A stretch of 64,000 nt of DNA, taken from positions 1 to 64,000 of the forward strand of contig JAODUO010001323.1 of assembly GCA_025642075.2 (NCBI GenBank). The letters are read 5' to 3'. How positions within the stretch are numbered: position 1 is the first letter of the stretch; every line of letters starts with the position of its first letter. This DNA is from Ridgeia piscesae (lineage: Eukaryota; Annelida; Polychaeta; Sabellida; Siboglinidae). The position numbers and the translations under genes are program-made. Positions 19,053 through 30,804 of this stretch are shown here, piece by piece. Under the pieces are notes generated by a model that was not told the origin of the DNA, made no database searches, and saw nothing but the letters and a program-made list of their open reading frames with translations.

Positions 19053-19249
19053 CCGTCAGTACGACAGGGACGTTGTCAGTGTAGGCATTGAATCTCAGTC
19101 GAAATAGGGCATGTCGTAAGAAGCCAATATTGGCTATTATATAATAAGAATAATGATAATTAGTATTTCTAATATTAAAGCTTTTTTCGCTAATTTCAAC
19201 AATGCAATGTACATTTCATGTAAAATAGGAATGTGTTCTGGTGTGCCTA

Positions 19250-19305
19250 CAACGCAACGCAACCCAACGCAACCCAACGCAACCCATCGCAACGCACCGC
19301 AATAC
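19250..19305. repeat. Short (GCAACCCAAC)n tract, left arm
   Basis: A decanucleotide derived from a TTGYR-like pentamer. The mirror copy is at about 31655-31710. The orthologous position at 56300-56452 instead holds a much longer pentanucleotide array. Confidence 0.7.
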
Positions 19306-19641
19306 AATAACATGATATACAATAAATAAAGAAATATTAAAATATTTGGTACGATGGGGGGAGAATGAATGAGTCAGAAATATAATGACGTCATCGTGAC
19401 GCCGGCGTCAATGTGAAATAACCCACACGCTGTACGTTATCACTGAATAGCATAATATTAAATAATTATGTTGTGTCATCAAGTGGTCAATTGTTATTTA
19501 TTTTTTGTTGAATGTTTGTTTAATGACATTGTTGGTTAACAGAAGAATTTGGATAAAATGTTCTCATTTTGTTTTGGCAATGACCAATGTTCTCGAAAAT
19601 TGGGAGACTATTTTTTGTAATGGAGATGAGTATCATACATA

Positions 19642-20151
19642 TTAAAGCGACATGATCAGTTCGTGGCTTTTTATTTGTATTGCAAAATCATTTTAATCAG
19701 TATAAGTTATAACTATTGTAGCGTACTGACCGCCAATAAATATTAACGAAACGGAACTGACTTCGTAATGTTGAACCTCGAATGTTTATAAGAATCCCTA
19801 CGCTGTCAATCAAATCGCCGCGAGTGACACCCACCCCTTTTACCTTTACCAACTGGGAGCCGTGCACCTGGCTGGGTGTGGGGTTTGTGGCGTCAACTTG
19901 TGTTCCGGGGATACTGCATCCCTGATTATGATTTCCTTCTGGGCTTTTAGCCACGCCTACAACGGTTTTGAAAACGCATCGTGGTCGATGTGTACACAGA
20001 GTTAAGCGCCCCTTTCTGCGTCTATTTTCAACCCCCCAAATAGTACATGAAAACAAATTTTGACTGTCTTTACGCTATAATAGGTATAATTTATACCGTA
20101 TAACATGATTTTGCAATAAAAAAAAACAACGGGAAATTTTTTCGCTTTTAA
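19642..20151. mobile_element. MITE B (TTAA-type), left-arm copy
   Basis: About 510 bp, bounded by TTAAAGCGACATG and an imperfect inverted end. Extended terminal inverted repeats include TTGCAAAATCAT and continue for roughly 90 bp. The terminal TTAA fits a TTAA-targeting (piggyBac-like) non-autonomous element. No ORF of note. Confidence 0.75.
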
Positions 20152-21138
20152 AAAATTGGCCCCAGCCGGTTAAATTGACTAGTGCTCCTGTTCCCCAAGC
20201 TGCAGCCACTGATTTCACCAGTTTGGGGTGCTTGCAGATTTTAAGCTGTATCTTCAAAAATACTGATTTTCTATAATTGCTAGTTGTGTTTATTTTAATG
20301 TTCATTTAATTATCTTTAAATTGGTGTAACTTTGGTGTATGTTGGTAAAACATATGTTGTTATATATAGGTGACAAACATAGAACATTACTATTCTGGAC
20401 AACAATACAGTAGAATATATCATGTTTTATTCACATAAAATGTATTATATTGTTCTATTTACACATGCTCTGCCTTGTTTAGATATGGTACTAGACTTCT
20501 ATCTTGGTTGTCATCATCCTATATGCGACTTCTGTGTCATGCCAATGTGTATGTTGACATTGTGATCACTGGTATTTTGACACCTGAAACAACGAAATGT
20601 CAACCATTAGGAAAATTGGCAATGTTACCTAATGATTTGTTATAATAAAACACCTAATTTTCATTTATAAACACATAATCAACAGTTTCGGTGCTGAAAA
20701 CCCGACTACTGGTCACCCAACCTGGACAACGAAACATAAACAAAGCTCCGATCATTCATTTTATCGCTCATTCAGTTGTATTTTGTACGTAATGTAAACT
20801 TACCTTCAGTTCAATGCCAGAAGTGTCCAATCCAACGATATATAAGCACAAACTTAATCAGTAGAACCAGATACGATGTCCAAGGCGCCGCCATTTTTGA
20901 AGGTCCACAGATGATGAACTTCAATCACGAAAAACTCAAAAAATTTCAATGCAAACCATGACAAAATTACCCAGGATTCATAGCTGAGATATCAAAGAAT
21001 CAGTGGGAATTAGTCTCTTAAAATATCCGCAAGATGGGGCCAAACCCTTAGAGGCTTTATCTCCGCCGGACGCTTTCGGGCGCTCTGGGGAGGAGACACC
21101 CGGGCGCTTTTTGGGCGCGTGGGGTCTAATGGGTTTAA
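20148..21138. mobile_element. MITE A (piggyBac-like ends), left-arm copy, one end degraded
   Basis: Mirror of 29814-30804. The outer end retains GGGGTCTAATGGGTTTAA, with one extra T. The inner end near 20155 has lost the matching terminal repeat and reads GGCCCCAGCCGG. No transposase remains. Confidence 0.7.
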
Positions 21139-21825
21139 AGGGTGCCAGTCCGTCTGACCAGTTGGTTAAATTTCTAATCCGGTATATAATAATAAAAAAG
21201 GCTAAAGCATGTAAAGCGTATGTAACGTCATCAGCTGGGCATAAATGCGGCCTCATCTTCTATCACCACTTGTCAACTGGGAACGTTTTGAATGAGCTCC
21301 TCCAGTTAGCGACTGGTAAATTAATGCATCTGGGCCACGCAGGGGTCACGGTCTGGTAGTGAAAATGAAAGGTGTCGCAGTTGAAGCGCTGAACCGTGAC
21401 CGAAAGTTCACCAGCGAGATTCCGCGCGACGAGAGCTGACTTGGGACATGTCACATTGATCATGTTGTAACGACTGACGACAGTTCTCACCGAAACTTTC
21501 CGGCTAATGAAAATATTTCAATAGAGTTAACTCTGGCCAACAGGTGCATGAAGAAGGAAGCCGTTTGGCCTATTGAGAGTGTAATCTGTCTACGACTACG
21601 TGTATGCCGTCACTTATAAGGTATGTCGATTCTTTTCTCCGACAGCCGGTAGTAATTGAGTCGTTGCATCGTCGTTTGATCTGTCTTGTTTGTATTGGAC
21701 CAATCAAGTGAAACGTAACTGTAAAAGGGCACAGGCTGGCGGGCTTTAGACCCTATTAGTTTCTCTCATGGGTCTTGGCGAGATGTTCATTTAACGCTGT
21801 TCTCTCTTTGTATATTTTTGAATAT

Positions 21826-21832
21826 TATAAAG
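21826..21832 (+). promoter_or_regulatory. TATA box of the left-arm signal-exon copy
   Basis: TATAAAG lies 38 bp upstream of the ATG at 21870. The identical context occurs at 29121-29127 and 52686-52692 (both minus). It points inward to the palindrome loop. Confidence 0.6.
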
Positions 21833-21869
21833 CGCGACCGTCAATTACAGTTTTTTTGCAGCTGCCAAC

Positions 21870-21945
21870 ATGGATTACAAACTGACAGTACTTTGCGCGT
21901 TCATCGCTGGCTGCCTCCTCTTCAAGTCCGCATCAGCAGCTCGCG
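21870..21945 (+). pseudogene. Orphan signal-peptide exon, left-arm copy
   Basis: A 76-bp open exon starting at ATG and ending at a GTAAGATC donor. It encodes a 23-residue signal peptide (MDYKLTVLCAFIAGCLLF...SASA) plus A-R, and is identical to the intact gene's exon 1 except Lys for Thr at residue 19 (one nucleotide). No VWA exon follows on this strand: downstream are tandem repeats and the palindrome loop. It is a promoter-bearing 5' fragment without a known body. Confidence 0.8.
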
Positions 21946-23190
21946 GTAAGATCACTACGATATCATGCAGAAAAACACAATTGTAATCACTTGTTGCACA
22001 CCTTTTCCTTTCTAGTAAGCCTACGCTTCCAATCCTGTTTACTGAAGTTTATCACCTGTGACCGCTAGCACACGTGACGTCACCTGTGCTTAGTTGCGTG
22101 TGACATAGGACCTATACATAATCACACGAGTCTTATTCAACGTCGCGTGTGGCTTGTAGACAGTGGCCAGTAGACAGTGTTAACAACTTGTTATATCGTT
22201 TTAATAGTTGAAACAGACAGGCGTTAATCGTCCTGCCATTTAGTTCCCGGTTACGGCGAGTATGAGTGACGTCTAGTGTATTAGCTCACCGGCTAGATGA
22301 CCGCACTAGTGGACGTATGTTACACAGATCATGTGGAATGTTGCCGCCGGCTTGACAGTTCTAAAGAATGTGTAGATCCTCTGATATGAGTGAGTCGGTG
22401 CTTGTTGGTTGTAGAAGTGATAGCATCAGTTAGGACTCTGTATCAATGTGGTCACTTAATAAAGGGACATGTTGTGTAAGTTGTTGATACGGCGCCAATA
22501 CAGTGTAGTGGGTGAGTGAGCGAGTGAATGAGTGAGATAGAGAGACACCGGGAGGGGAGTGGAGGGGAGGGAGGAAGGGTTGGAGAGAGGGGAGGGGATG
22601 GGAGCGAAGGAGGGAGGGAGGGAGGGAGAAACAGAGATGTAGTTTGTAGGTATGCATGTTTCATTGCATAATCTATGCGTAGTCTGTGGTGTGTTTCCAG
22701 TAGTGAAGGTAAATCTACGACTTTATCGCAATATGTAGTATCCTAGGTTTTATGTTCGTAGCAATGTTTTAGTGATTTGTGAATAACTACTCCTATATAT
22801 TTGTGTCACTATATGTAAGAACATCGATTAGTCATGTTATTCAGCTATGTTTGTGTACCATCCCAACTGAATCTGTTGCCCTACATGTTGCATTTAGCCT
22901 TGTCAATATGCTTTGTCATGCTAGCACACAGTGTACAGGACTACAGGCCCTGGGGTATTCGTGGACAACTTTTCCTTGTTGGTATATCTGTGTCATAGAT
23001 CTTTGCCAGGTCACAGTAAGTGCAAGCAATAGGGGGGTGACTGAGTCATATGAAAGTTAATGTCTCAGCTTCTGTTGGCGGTTCGAATCCACCTAGTAAA
23101 TGTACAAACCTTTGCGCGCACGCGAGAGAGATACTGAATGAGTGAGTAAGTGAGCGAATGAGTGAGTGAGATAGAGAGAGACAGGGAGGG

Positions 23191-23238
23191 CAGGGGTGTG
23201 GAGTGGAGGGAGGGAGGGAGGGGAGGGAGGGAGGGAGG

Positions 23239-23291
<53 letters not shown>

Positions 23292-23403
23292 AGGGAGGGA
23301 GGGAGGGAGGGAGGGAGGGAGGGAGGGAGGGAGGAGGGAGGGAGGGAGGGAGGGAGGGAGGGAGGGAGGGAGGGAGGGAGGAGGAGGGAGGGAGGGAGGG
23401 AGA
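23191..23403 (+). repeat. Polypurine microsatellite (GGGA)n/(GGCA)n
   Basis: Tetranucleotide tract with a GGCA block (about 23241-23290) between GGGA blocks. The minus-strand PSLPPS and ACLPACLP frames are repeat artefacts. Confidence 0.95.
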
Positions 23404-24009
23404 AACAGAGATGTAGTTTGTAGGTATGCATGTTTCATTGCATAATCTATGCGTAGTCTGTGGTGTGTTTCCAGTAGTGAAGGTAAATCTACGACTTTAT
23501 AGCAATATGTAGTATTCTAGGTTTTATGTTCGTTGCAATGTTTTAGTGATTTGTGAATAACTGCTCCTATATCTTTGTGTCAATATATGTAAGAACAACG
23601 ATTAGTCATGTTATCCGGCTATGTTTGTGTACCATCCCAACTGAATCTGTTGCCCTACATGTTGCATTTGGCCTTGTCAATAATATTTATGCTTTGTCAT
23701 GCTAACACACAGTGTACAGGACTACAGGCCCTCAGGTAGTCGTGGACAACTTTTCCTTGTTTGTATATCTTTGTCATAGATCTTTGCCAGGTCACAGTAA
23801 GTGTAAGCAAGGGGGGTGACTGAGTCATATGAAAGTTAATGTCTCAGCTTCTGTTGGCGGTTCGAATCCACCTAGTAAATGTACAAACCTTTGCACGCAC
23901 GCGAGAGAGAGACTGAATGAGTGAGTAAGTGAGCGAATGAGTGAGTGAGATAGGGACAGGGAGGGCAGGGGTGTGGAGTGGAGGTGGAGAGGATGGAGGT
24001 GAGTGGAGA

Positions 24010-24170
24010 TGGAGGAAGGGAAGGAGGGAGGGAGGGAGGGAGGGAGGGAGGGAGGGAGGGAGGGAGAGGGAGGGAGGGAGGGAGGGAGGGAGGGAGGGAG
24101 GGAGGGAGGGAGGGAGGGAGGGAGGGACGGACGGACGGACGGACGGACGGACGGACGGACGGAGGGGGGA
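24010..24170 (+). repeat. Polypurine microsatellite (GGGA)n/(GGAC)n
   Basis: GGGA tetramers followed by a GGAC block (24126-24162). The mirror tract at 26735-26930 has a longer GGAC (GTCC) block. Confidence 0.95.
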
Positions 24171-24714
24171 GAAACAGAGAAAGAGAGATGTAGTCTGTAG
24201 GTATGCATATTTCATTGCATAATCTATGCATAGTCTGTGGTGTGTTTCCAGTAGTGAAGGTAAATCTACTACTTTATCGCAATATGCAGTATTCTAGGTT
24301 TTTTCGTTGCAATGTTTTAGTGATTTGTGATAACTGCACCTACATCTTTGTGTCAATATATGTAAGAAGAACGATTAGTCCTGTTATTCAGCTATGTTTG
24401 TGTACCATCCCAACTGAATCTGTTGCCCTACATGTTGCATTTGGCCTTGTCAATATGCTTTGTCATGCTAACACACAGTGTACAGGACTACAGGCCCTCA
24501 GGTAGTCGTGGACAACTTTTCCTTGTTGGTATATCTGTGTCATAGATCTTTGCCAGGTCACAGTAAGTGCAAGCAATAGGGGGGTGACGTAAATGTACAA
24601 ACCTTTGCGCGCACGCGAGAGAGATACTGAATGAGTGAGTAAGTGAGCGAATGAGTGAGTGAGATAGAGAGAGACAGGGAGGGCAGGGGTGTGGAGTGGA
24701 GAGTGGAGTGGAGG

Positions 24715-24975
24715 GGGAGGGAGGGATGGATGGGGATGGATGGATGGATGGATGGATGGATGGAGGGAGGGAGGGAGGGAGGGAGGGAGGGAGGGAGGGA
24801 GGGAGGGAGGGAGGGAGGGAGGGAGGGAGGGAGGGAGGGAGGGAGGGAGGGAGGGAGGGAGGGAGGAGGGAGGAGGGAGGGAGGAGGGAGGGAGGGAGGG
24901 AGGGAGGGAGGGAGGGAGGGAGGGAGGGAGGGAGGGAGGGAGGGAGGGAGGGAGGGAGGGAGGGAGGGAGGAGAT
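24715..24975 (+). repeat. Polypurine microsatellite (GGAT)n/(GGGA)n in the loop
   Basis: A short GGAT block (about 24724-24763) then about 200 bp of GGGA, in the extra, unmirrored tandem unit. Confidence 0.95.
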
Positions 24976-25222
24976 TGAGATGTCGTATGTAGGTATGCAT
25001 GTTTCAGTGCATAATCTATGCCTAGTCTGTGGTGTGTATGCATTCGTGCATGTCTGTTTGTCCGTCTGTCAGCATGTTCGCCTGCCCACACTGTCCACCC
25101 ACCCACATCATGTCTGTTTGTCTTTTCCTTTCTGTCCAGCCGTCCGTGCGTATGTATATACGTTGTCACACAGTATGTAGCCCTTACGGTAATCGTGTAC
25201 TACATTTGCTTGTGGTTTTGTG

Positions 25223-25348
25223 TCTTTGTCCCAGATCTCTACAGCTCACGGTAAATGTTTCTGTACCTTTGTCCCAGATCTTTACAGCTCACAGTAAATG
25301 TTTCTGTATCTTTGTCCCAGATCTTTACAGCTCAAGGTAAATGTTTCT
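25223..25348 (+). repeat. 45-bp tandem repeat, three copies
   Basis: Each unit reads CTTTGTCCCAG, ATCTYTACAGCTCA, then GTAAATGTTTCTG, so each looks like a tiny exon between acceptor- and donor-like sites. It is related to the AGATCTTTGCCAGGTCACAG segment of the ~775-bp unit. Confidence 0.8.
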
Positions 25349-26060
25349 GGGTCACTCTGTCGTAAACAAGGTCATTTTCTTATGCAAACGTTTTAGACTA
25401 TCATAGTCTAAACAAATATGACATAATATTGGTCCTATACAAGAGTTATACTTTGTAATTAAATAGTACTGATTAAATTATTTATTCATATATTTATTTT
25501 AATTAATTAATTATTATAATAAATTGTTATTATTGTAGGACATTTTGTGTATTTTTATACTTATTTACTTTTAGAGACAACATATTTTAATTAGTAGCAT
25601 TTTAGTGACATTTTATAATTTTGTATATTTATAATTTTAAGTATAATTCTAATTTATGTACACTTTTATAATTTAGTGAACACTCGATAAGCCGTAGGCT
25701 TCCTTGTTCACATTCCGTCTGGAGCTTGGCTCTGGACGGCAACTTGTTAAACCTTGAATACACAGATAACAGCGCATCAATTGGCAAGTGCCTTGAGCAG
25801 TCCTGAGTAATGGACATGAGCTATAATTGTAAGAACTTACCTTCACTTTTATGTAGTGTATATGCTAAACTTTGTAGACTTACATCTTAATAATTTTGAA
25901 ATAACCATCCATTGCCATTGCCATCATCACACATGGTCTAGACTAGAGCATAGCCCTAGACCTAGTTCTTGCTCTACTAGGCTATCCGTATGTGGACCAC
26001 AGAATGACAAATCAGATGGGTACAACGACAACATCTAACCATAGCTCTAGTGCTGCAGGA

Positions 26061-26100
26061 GACTAAAGTAGTTTTTACATGTGTAAAAACTACTTTAGTC
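26061..26100. other. Perfect 19-bp inverted repeat with 2-nt centre
   Basis: GACTAAAGTAGTTTTTACA is followed after TG by its exact reverse complement. It lies in the palindrome 2 spacer and is unmirrored. It could extrude as a cruciform or be a minimal palindromic insertion. Confidence 0.9.
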
Positions 26101-26734
26101 CAGTGCAAATGGTAATCCCAATATCACCCTGAACTTACCTGCTCGCTGGGAAGCTGGGGCCGATTCTTCTCTACATGGGGGAAAGGGGGAAATAAAGGGG
26201 GAGACGAAGGGAGAGAGAAGGAAGGAAAAAAGGAGTAAAGGGAAAGAGAAAAAAATGGAGACATTCACCGGGGCACATCCAGGGACATCTAAAATATTAA
26301 CTTTCATATGACTCAGTCACCCCCCTATTGCTTGCACTTACTGTGACCTGGCAAAGATCTATGACACAGATATACCAACAAGGAAAAGTTGTCCACGACT
26401 ACCTGAGGGCCTGTAGTCCTGTACACTGTGTGTTAGCATGACAAAGCATATTGACAAGGCCAAATGCAACATGTAGGGCAACAGATTCAGTTGGGATGGT
26501 ACACAAACATAGCTGAATAACAGGACTAATCGTTCTTCTTACATATATTGACACAAAGATGTAGGTGCAGTTATCACAAATCACTAAAACATTGCAACGA
26601 AAAAACCTAGAATACTGCATATTGCGATAAAGTAGTAGATTTACCTTCACTACTGGAAACACACCACAGACTATGCATAGATTATGCAATGAAATATGCA
26701 TACCTACAGACTACATCTCTCTTTCTCTGTTTCT

Positions 26735-26930
26735 CCCCCTCCGTCCGTCCGTCCGTCCGTCCGTCCGTCCGTCCGTCCGTCCGTCCGTCCGTCCGTCCGT
26801 CCGTCCCTCCCTCCCTCCTCCCTCCCTCCCTCCCTCCCTCCCTCCTCCCTAACTCCCTCCCTCCTCCCTCCCTCCCTCCTCCCTCCCTCCCTCCCTCCTT
26901 CCCTCCCTCCCTCCCTCACTCCCACCACTC
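26735..26930 (-). repeat. Polypyrimidine microsatellite (GTCC)n/(CTCC)n
   Basis: Right-arm counterpart of 24010-24170, with an expanded GTCC block (about 26741-26807). Confidence 0.9.
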
Positions 26931-27514
26931 CACTCCACTCCACACCCCTGCCCTCCCTGTCCCTATCTCACTCACTCATTCGCTCACTTACTCACTCATT
27001 CAGTCTCTCTCTCGCGTGCGTGCAAAGGTTTGTACATTTACTAGGTGGATTCGAACCGCCAACAGAAGCTGAGACATTAACTTTCATATGACTCAGTCAC
27101 CCCCCTTGCTTACACTTACTGTGACCTGGCAAAGATCTATGACAAAGATATACAAACAAGGAAAAGTTGTCCACGACTACCTGAGGGCCTGTAGTCCTGT
27201 ACACTGTGTGTTAGCATGACAAAGCATAAATATTATTGACAAGGCCAAATGCAACATGTAGGGCAACAGATTCAGTTGGGATGGTACACAAACATAGCCG
27301 GATAACATGACTAATCGTTGTTCTTACATATATTGACACAAAGATATAGGAGCAGTTATTCACAAATCACTAAAACATTGCAACGAACATAAAACCTAGA
27401 ATACTACATATTGCTATAAAGTCGTAGATTTACCTTCACTACTGGAAACACACCACAGACTACGCATAGATTATGCAATGAAACATGCATACCTACAAAC
27501 TACATCTCTGTTTC

Positions 27515-27678
27515 TCCCTCCCTCCCTCCCTCCTTCGCTCCCTCCCCTCCCCTCTCTCCACCCTTCCTCCCTCCCTCCCTCCCTCCTCCCTCCCTCCCTC
27601 CTCCCTCCCTCCCTCCCTCCCTCCCTCCCTCCCTCCCTCCCTCCCTCTCCCTCCTCCTCCCTCCCTCCCTCCCTCCCT

Positions 27679-27719
<41 letters not shown>

Positions 27720-27745
27720 CTCCCTCCCCCCCTCCCTCCCTCCAC
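27515..27745 (-). repeat. Polypyrimidine microsatellite (CTCC)n/(CTGC)n
   Basis: Right-arm counterpart of 23191-23403. The CTGC block is at about 27681-27718 and the tract has more CTCC interruptions than its mirror. Confidence 0.9.
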
Positions 27746-29007
27746 TCCACTCCACACCCCTGCCCTCCCTGTCTCTCTCTATCTCACTCACTCATTCGCT
27801 CACTTACTCACTCATTCAGTATCTCTCTCGCGTGCGCGCAAAGGTTTGTACATTTACTAGGTGGATTCGAACCGCCAACAGAAGCTGAGACATTAACTTT
27901 CATATGACTCAGTCACCCCCCTATTGCTTGCACTTACTGTGACCTGGCAAAGATCTATGACACAGATATACCAACAAGGAAAAGTTGTCCACGAATACCC
28001 CAGGGCCTGTAGTCCTGTACACTGTGTGCTAGCATGACAAAGCATATTGACAAGGCTAAATGCAACATGTAGGGCAACAGATTCAGTTGGGATGGTACAC
28101 AAACATAGCTGAATAACATGACTAATCGATGTTCTTACATATAGTGACACAAATATATAGGAGTAGTTATTCACAAATCACTAAAACATTGCTACGAACA
28201 TAAAACCTAGGATACTACATATTGCGATAAAGTCGTAGATTTACCTTCACTACTGGAAACACACCACAGACTACGCATAGATTATGCAATGAAACATGCA
28301 TACCTACAAACTACATCTCTGTTTCTCCCTCCCTCCCTCCCTCCTTCGCTCCCATCCCCTCCCCTCTCTCCAACCCTTCCTCCCTCCCCTCCACTCCCCT
28401 CCCGGTGTCTCTCTATCTCACTCATTCACTCGCTCACTCACCCACTACACTGTATTGGCGCCGTATCAACAACTTACACAACATGTCCCTTTATTAAGTG
28501 ACCACATTGATACAGAGTCCTAACTGATGCTATCACTTCTACAACCAACAAGCACCGACTCACTCATATCAGAGGATCTACACATTCTTTAGAACTGTCA
28601 AGCCGGCGGCAACATTCCACATGATCTGTGTAACATACGTCCACTAGTGCGGTCATCTAGCCGGTGAGCTAATACACTAGACGTCACTCATACTCGCCGT
28701 AACCGGGAACTAAATGGCAGGACGATTAACGCCTGTCTGTTTCAACTATTAAAACGATATAACAAGTTGTTAACACTGTCTACTGGCCACTGTCTACAAG
28801 CCACACGCGACGTTGAATAAGACTCGTGTGATTATGTATAGGTCCTATGTCACACGCAACTAAGCACAGGTGACGTCACGTGTGCTAGCGGTCACAGGTG
28901 ATAAACTTCAGTAAACAGGATTGGAAGCGTAGGCTTACTAGAAAGGAAAAGGTGTGCAACAAGTGATTACAATTGTGTTTTTCTGCATGATATCGTAGTG
29001 ATCTTAC

Positions 29008-29083
29008 CGCGAGCTGCTGATGCGGACTTGAAGAGGAGGCAGCCAGCGATGAACGCGCAAAGTACTGTCAGTTTGTAATCCAT
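29008..29083 (-). pseudogene. Orphan signal-peptide exon, right-arm copy
   Basis: Mirror of 21870-21945: 76 bp, ATG at 29083, donor GTAAGATC, same Lys19 variant. Downstream on this strand is the palindrome loop, so no VWA or collagen exon follows. Confidence 0.8.
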
Positions 29084-29120
29084 GTTGGCAGCTGCAAAAA
29101 AACTGTAATTGACGGTCGCG

Positions 29121-29127
29121 CTTTATA
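29121..29127 (-). promoter_or_regulatory. TATA box of the right-arm signal-exon copy
   Basis: TATAAAG on the minus strand, 38 bp upstream of the ATG at 29083. It faces the left-arm copy at 21826-21832. Confidence 0.6.
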
Positions 29128-29813
29128 ATATTCAAAAATATACAAAGAGAGAACAGCGTTAAATGAACATCTCGCCAAGACCCATGAGAGAAACTAATAG
29201 GGTCTAAAGCCCGCCAGCCTGTGCCCTTTTACAGTTACGTTTCACTTGATTGGTCCAATACAAACAAGACAGATCAAACGACGATGCAACGACTCAATTA
29301 CTACCGGCTGTCGGAGAAAAGAATCGACATACCTTATAAGTGACGGCATACACGTAGTCGTAGACAGATTACACTCTCAATAGGCCAAACGGCTTCCTTC
29401 TTCATGCACCTGTTGGCCAGAGTTAACTCTATTGAAATATTTTCATTAGCCGGAAAGTTTCGGTGAGAACTGTCGTCAGTCGTTACAACATGATCAATGT
29501 GACATGTCCCAAGTCAGCTCTCGTCGCGCGGAATCTCGCTGGTGAACTTTCGGTCACGGTTCAGCGCTTCAACTGCGACACCTTTCATTTTCACTACCAG
29601 ACCGTGACCCCTGCGTGGCCCAGATGCATTAATTTACCAGTCGCTAACTGGAGGAGCTCATTCAAAACGTTCCCAGTTGACAAGTGGTGATAGAAGATGA
29701 GGCCGCATTTATGCCCAGCTGATGACGTTACATACGCTTTACATGCTTTAGCCTTTTTTATTATTATATACCGGATTAGAAATTTAACCAACTGGTCAGA
29801 CGGACTGGCAGCC

Positions 29814-30804
29814 TTAACCCATTAGACCCCACGCGTCCAAAAGCGCCCGGGTGTCTCCTCCCCAGAGCGCCCGAAAGCGTCCGGCGGAGATAAAGCCTCT
29901 AACGGTTGCCCCATCTTGCGGATACTTAAGAGACTAATTCCCACTGATTCTTTGATATCTCAGCTATGAATCCTGGGTAATTTTGTCATGGTTTGCATTG
30001 AAATTTTTTGAGTTTTTCGTGATTGAAGTTCATCATCCGTGGACCTTCAAAAATGGCGGCGCCTTGGACATCGTATCTGGTTACTACTGATTAAGTTTGT
30101 GCTTATATATCGTTGGATTGGACACTTCTGGCATTGAACTGAAGGTAAGTTTACATTACGTACGAAATACAACTGAATGAGCGATAAAATGAATGATCGG
30201 AGCTTTGTTTATGTTTCGTTGTCCAGGTTGGGTGACCAGTAGTCGGGTTTTCAGCACCGAAACTGTTGATTATGTGTTTATAAATGAAAATTAGGTGTTT
30301 TATTATAACAAATCATTAGGTAACATTGCCAATTTTCCTAATGGTTGACATTTCGTTGTTTCAGGTGTCAAAATACCAGTGATCACAATGTCAACATACA
30401 CGTCATTGGCATGACACAGAAGTCGCATATAGGATGATGACAACCAAGATAGAAGTCTAGTACCATATCTAAACAAGGCAGAGCATGTGTAAATAGAACA
30501 ATATAATACATTTTATGTGAATAAAACATGATATATTCTACTGTATTGTTGTCCAGAATAGTAATGTTCTATGTTTGTCACCTATATATAACAACATATG
30601 TTTTACCAACATACACCAAAGTTACACCAATTTAAAGATAATTAAATGAACATTAAAATAAACACAACTAGCAATTATAGAAAATCAGTAGTTTTGAAGA
30701 TACAGCTTAAAATCTGCAAGCACCCCAAACTGGTGAAATCAGTGGCTGCAGCTTGGGGAACAGGAGCACTAGTCAATTTAACCGGCTGGGGTCTAATGGG
30801 TTAA
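29814..30804. mobile_element. MITE A (piggyBac-like), right-arm copy
   Basis: 991 bp bounded by perfect 17-bp inverted ends, TTAACCCATTAGACCCC and GGGGTCTAATGGGTTAA. TTAA targets with CCC/GGG termini are characteristic of piggyBac-superfamily elements. No transposase is encoded. The paralogue at about 55790 lacks both MITEs and reads CAGCCTTAGCAAGTATG, close to the expected empty site. Confidence 0.9.

Larger units (their letters stand above)
17222..24588 (+). repeat. Palindrome 2, left arm
   Basis: Reverse complement of 26316-33735, with paired coordinates summing to about 50953 (outer) and 50905 (near the loop). Identical translated stretches include 93 codons at 22779-23060 versus 27893-28174 and 75 codons at 21263-21490 versus 29463-29690. 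From outside inward it holds a LINE 3' fragment, foldback element, TTAA MITEs B and A, the promoter and signal exon of the VWA-collagen gene, and ~775-bp tandem units. The MITE A inner end and the LINE are more altered here than in the right arm. Confidence 0.95.
22430..25040 (+). repeat. ~775-bp tandem units, left arm and loop
   Basis: Four unit starts at GAAACAGAGATGTAG or its variant lie near 22628, 23401, 24172 and 24970 (spacings about 773, 771 and 798). Each unit contains a GTTTCCAGTAGTGAAGG block, an AGATCTTTGCCAGGTCACAG block, a B-box-like GGTTCGAATCC (missing from the unit ending near 24588), GAGTGAGTAAGTGAGCG and a purine microsatellite. The fourth is truncated. The right arm holds three units (26290-28520). 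Confidence 0.85.
24589..26315. other. Unique spacer (loop) of palindrome 2
   Basis: Contains one extra truncated ~775-bp unit, a 45-bp x3 array, an AT-rich stretch (25400-25680), a LINE 3'-end relic (about 25675-25760: AAGCCGTAGGCTT, then ACTTGTTAAACCTTG), a perfect short hairpin (26061-26100) and a GA-rich patch (26160-26260). No supported coding region. Confidence 0.8.

Noticed and set aside
23085..23110. tRNA gene suggested by GGTTCGAATCC
   Set aside because: No D arm or acceptor pairing, and it repeats with each ~775-bp unit.
22430..28523. Pro/Ser-rich (PSLPPS) proteins on several frames
   Set aside because: GGGA-type microsatellite translation; no conserved start, splice sites or domain.
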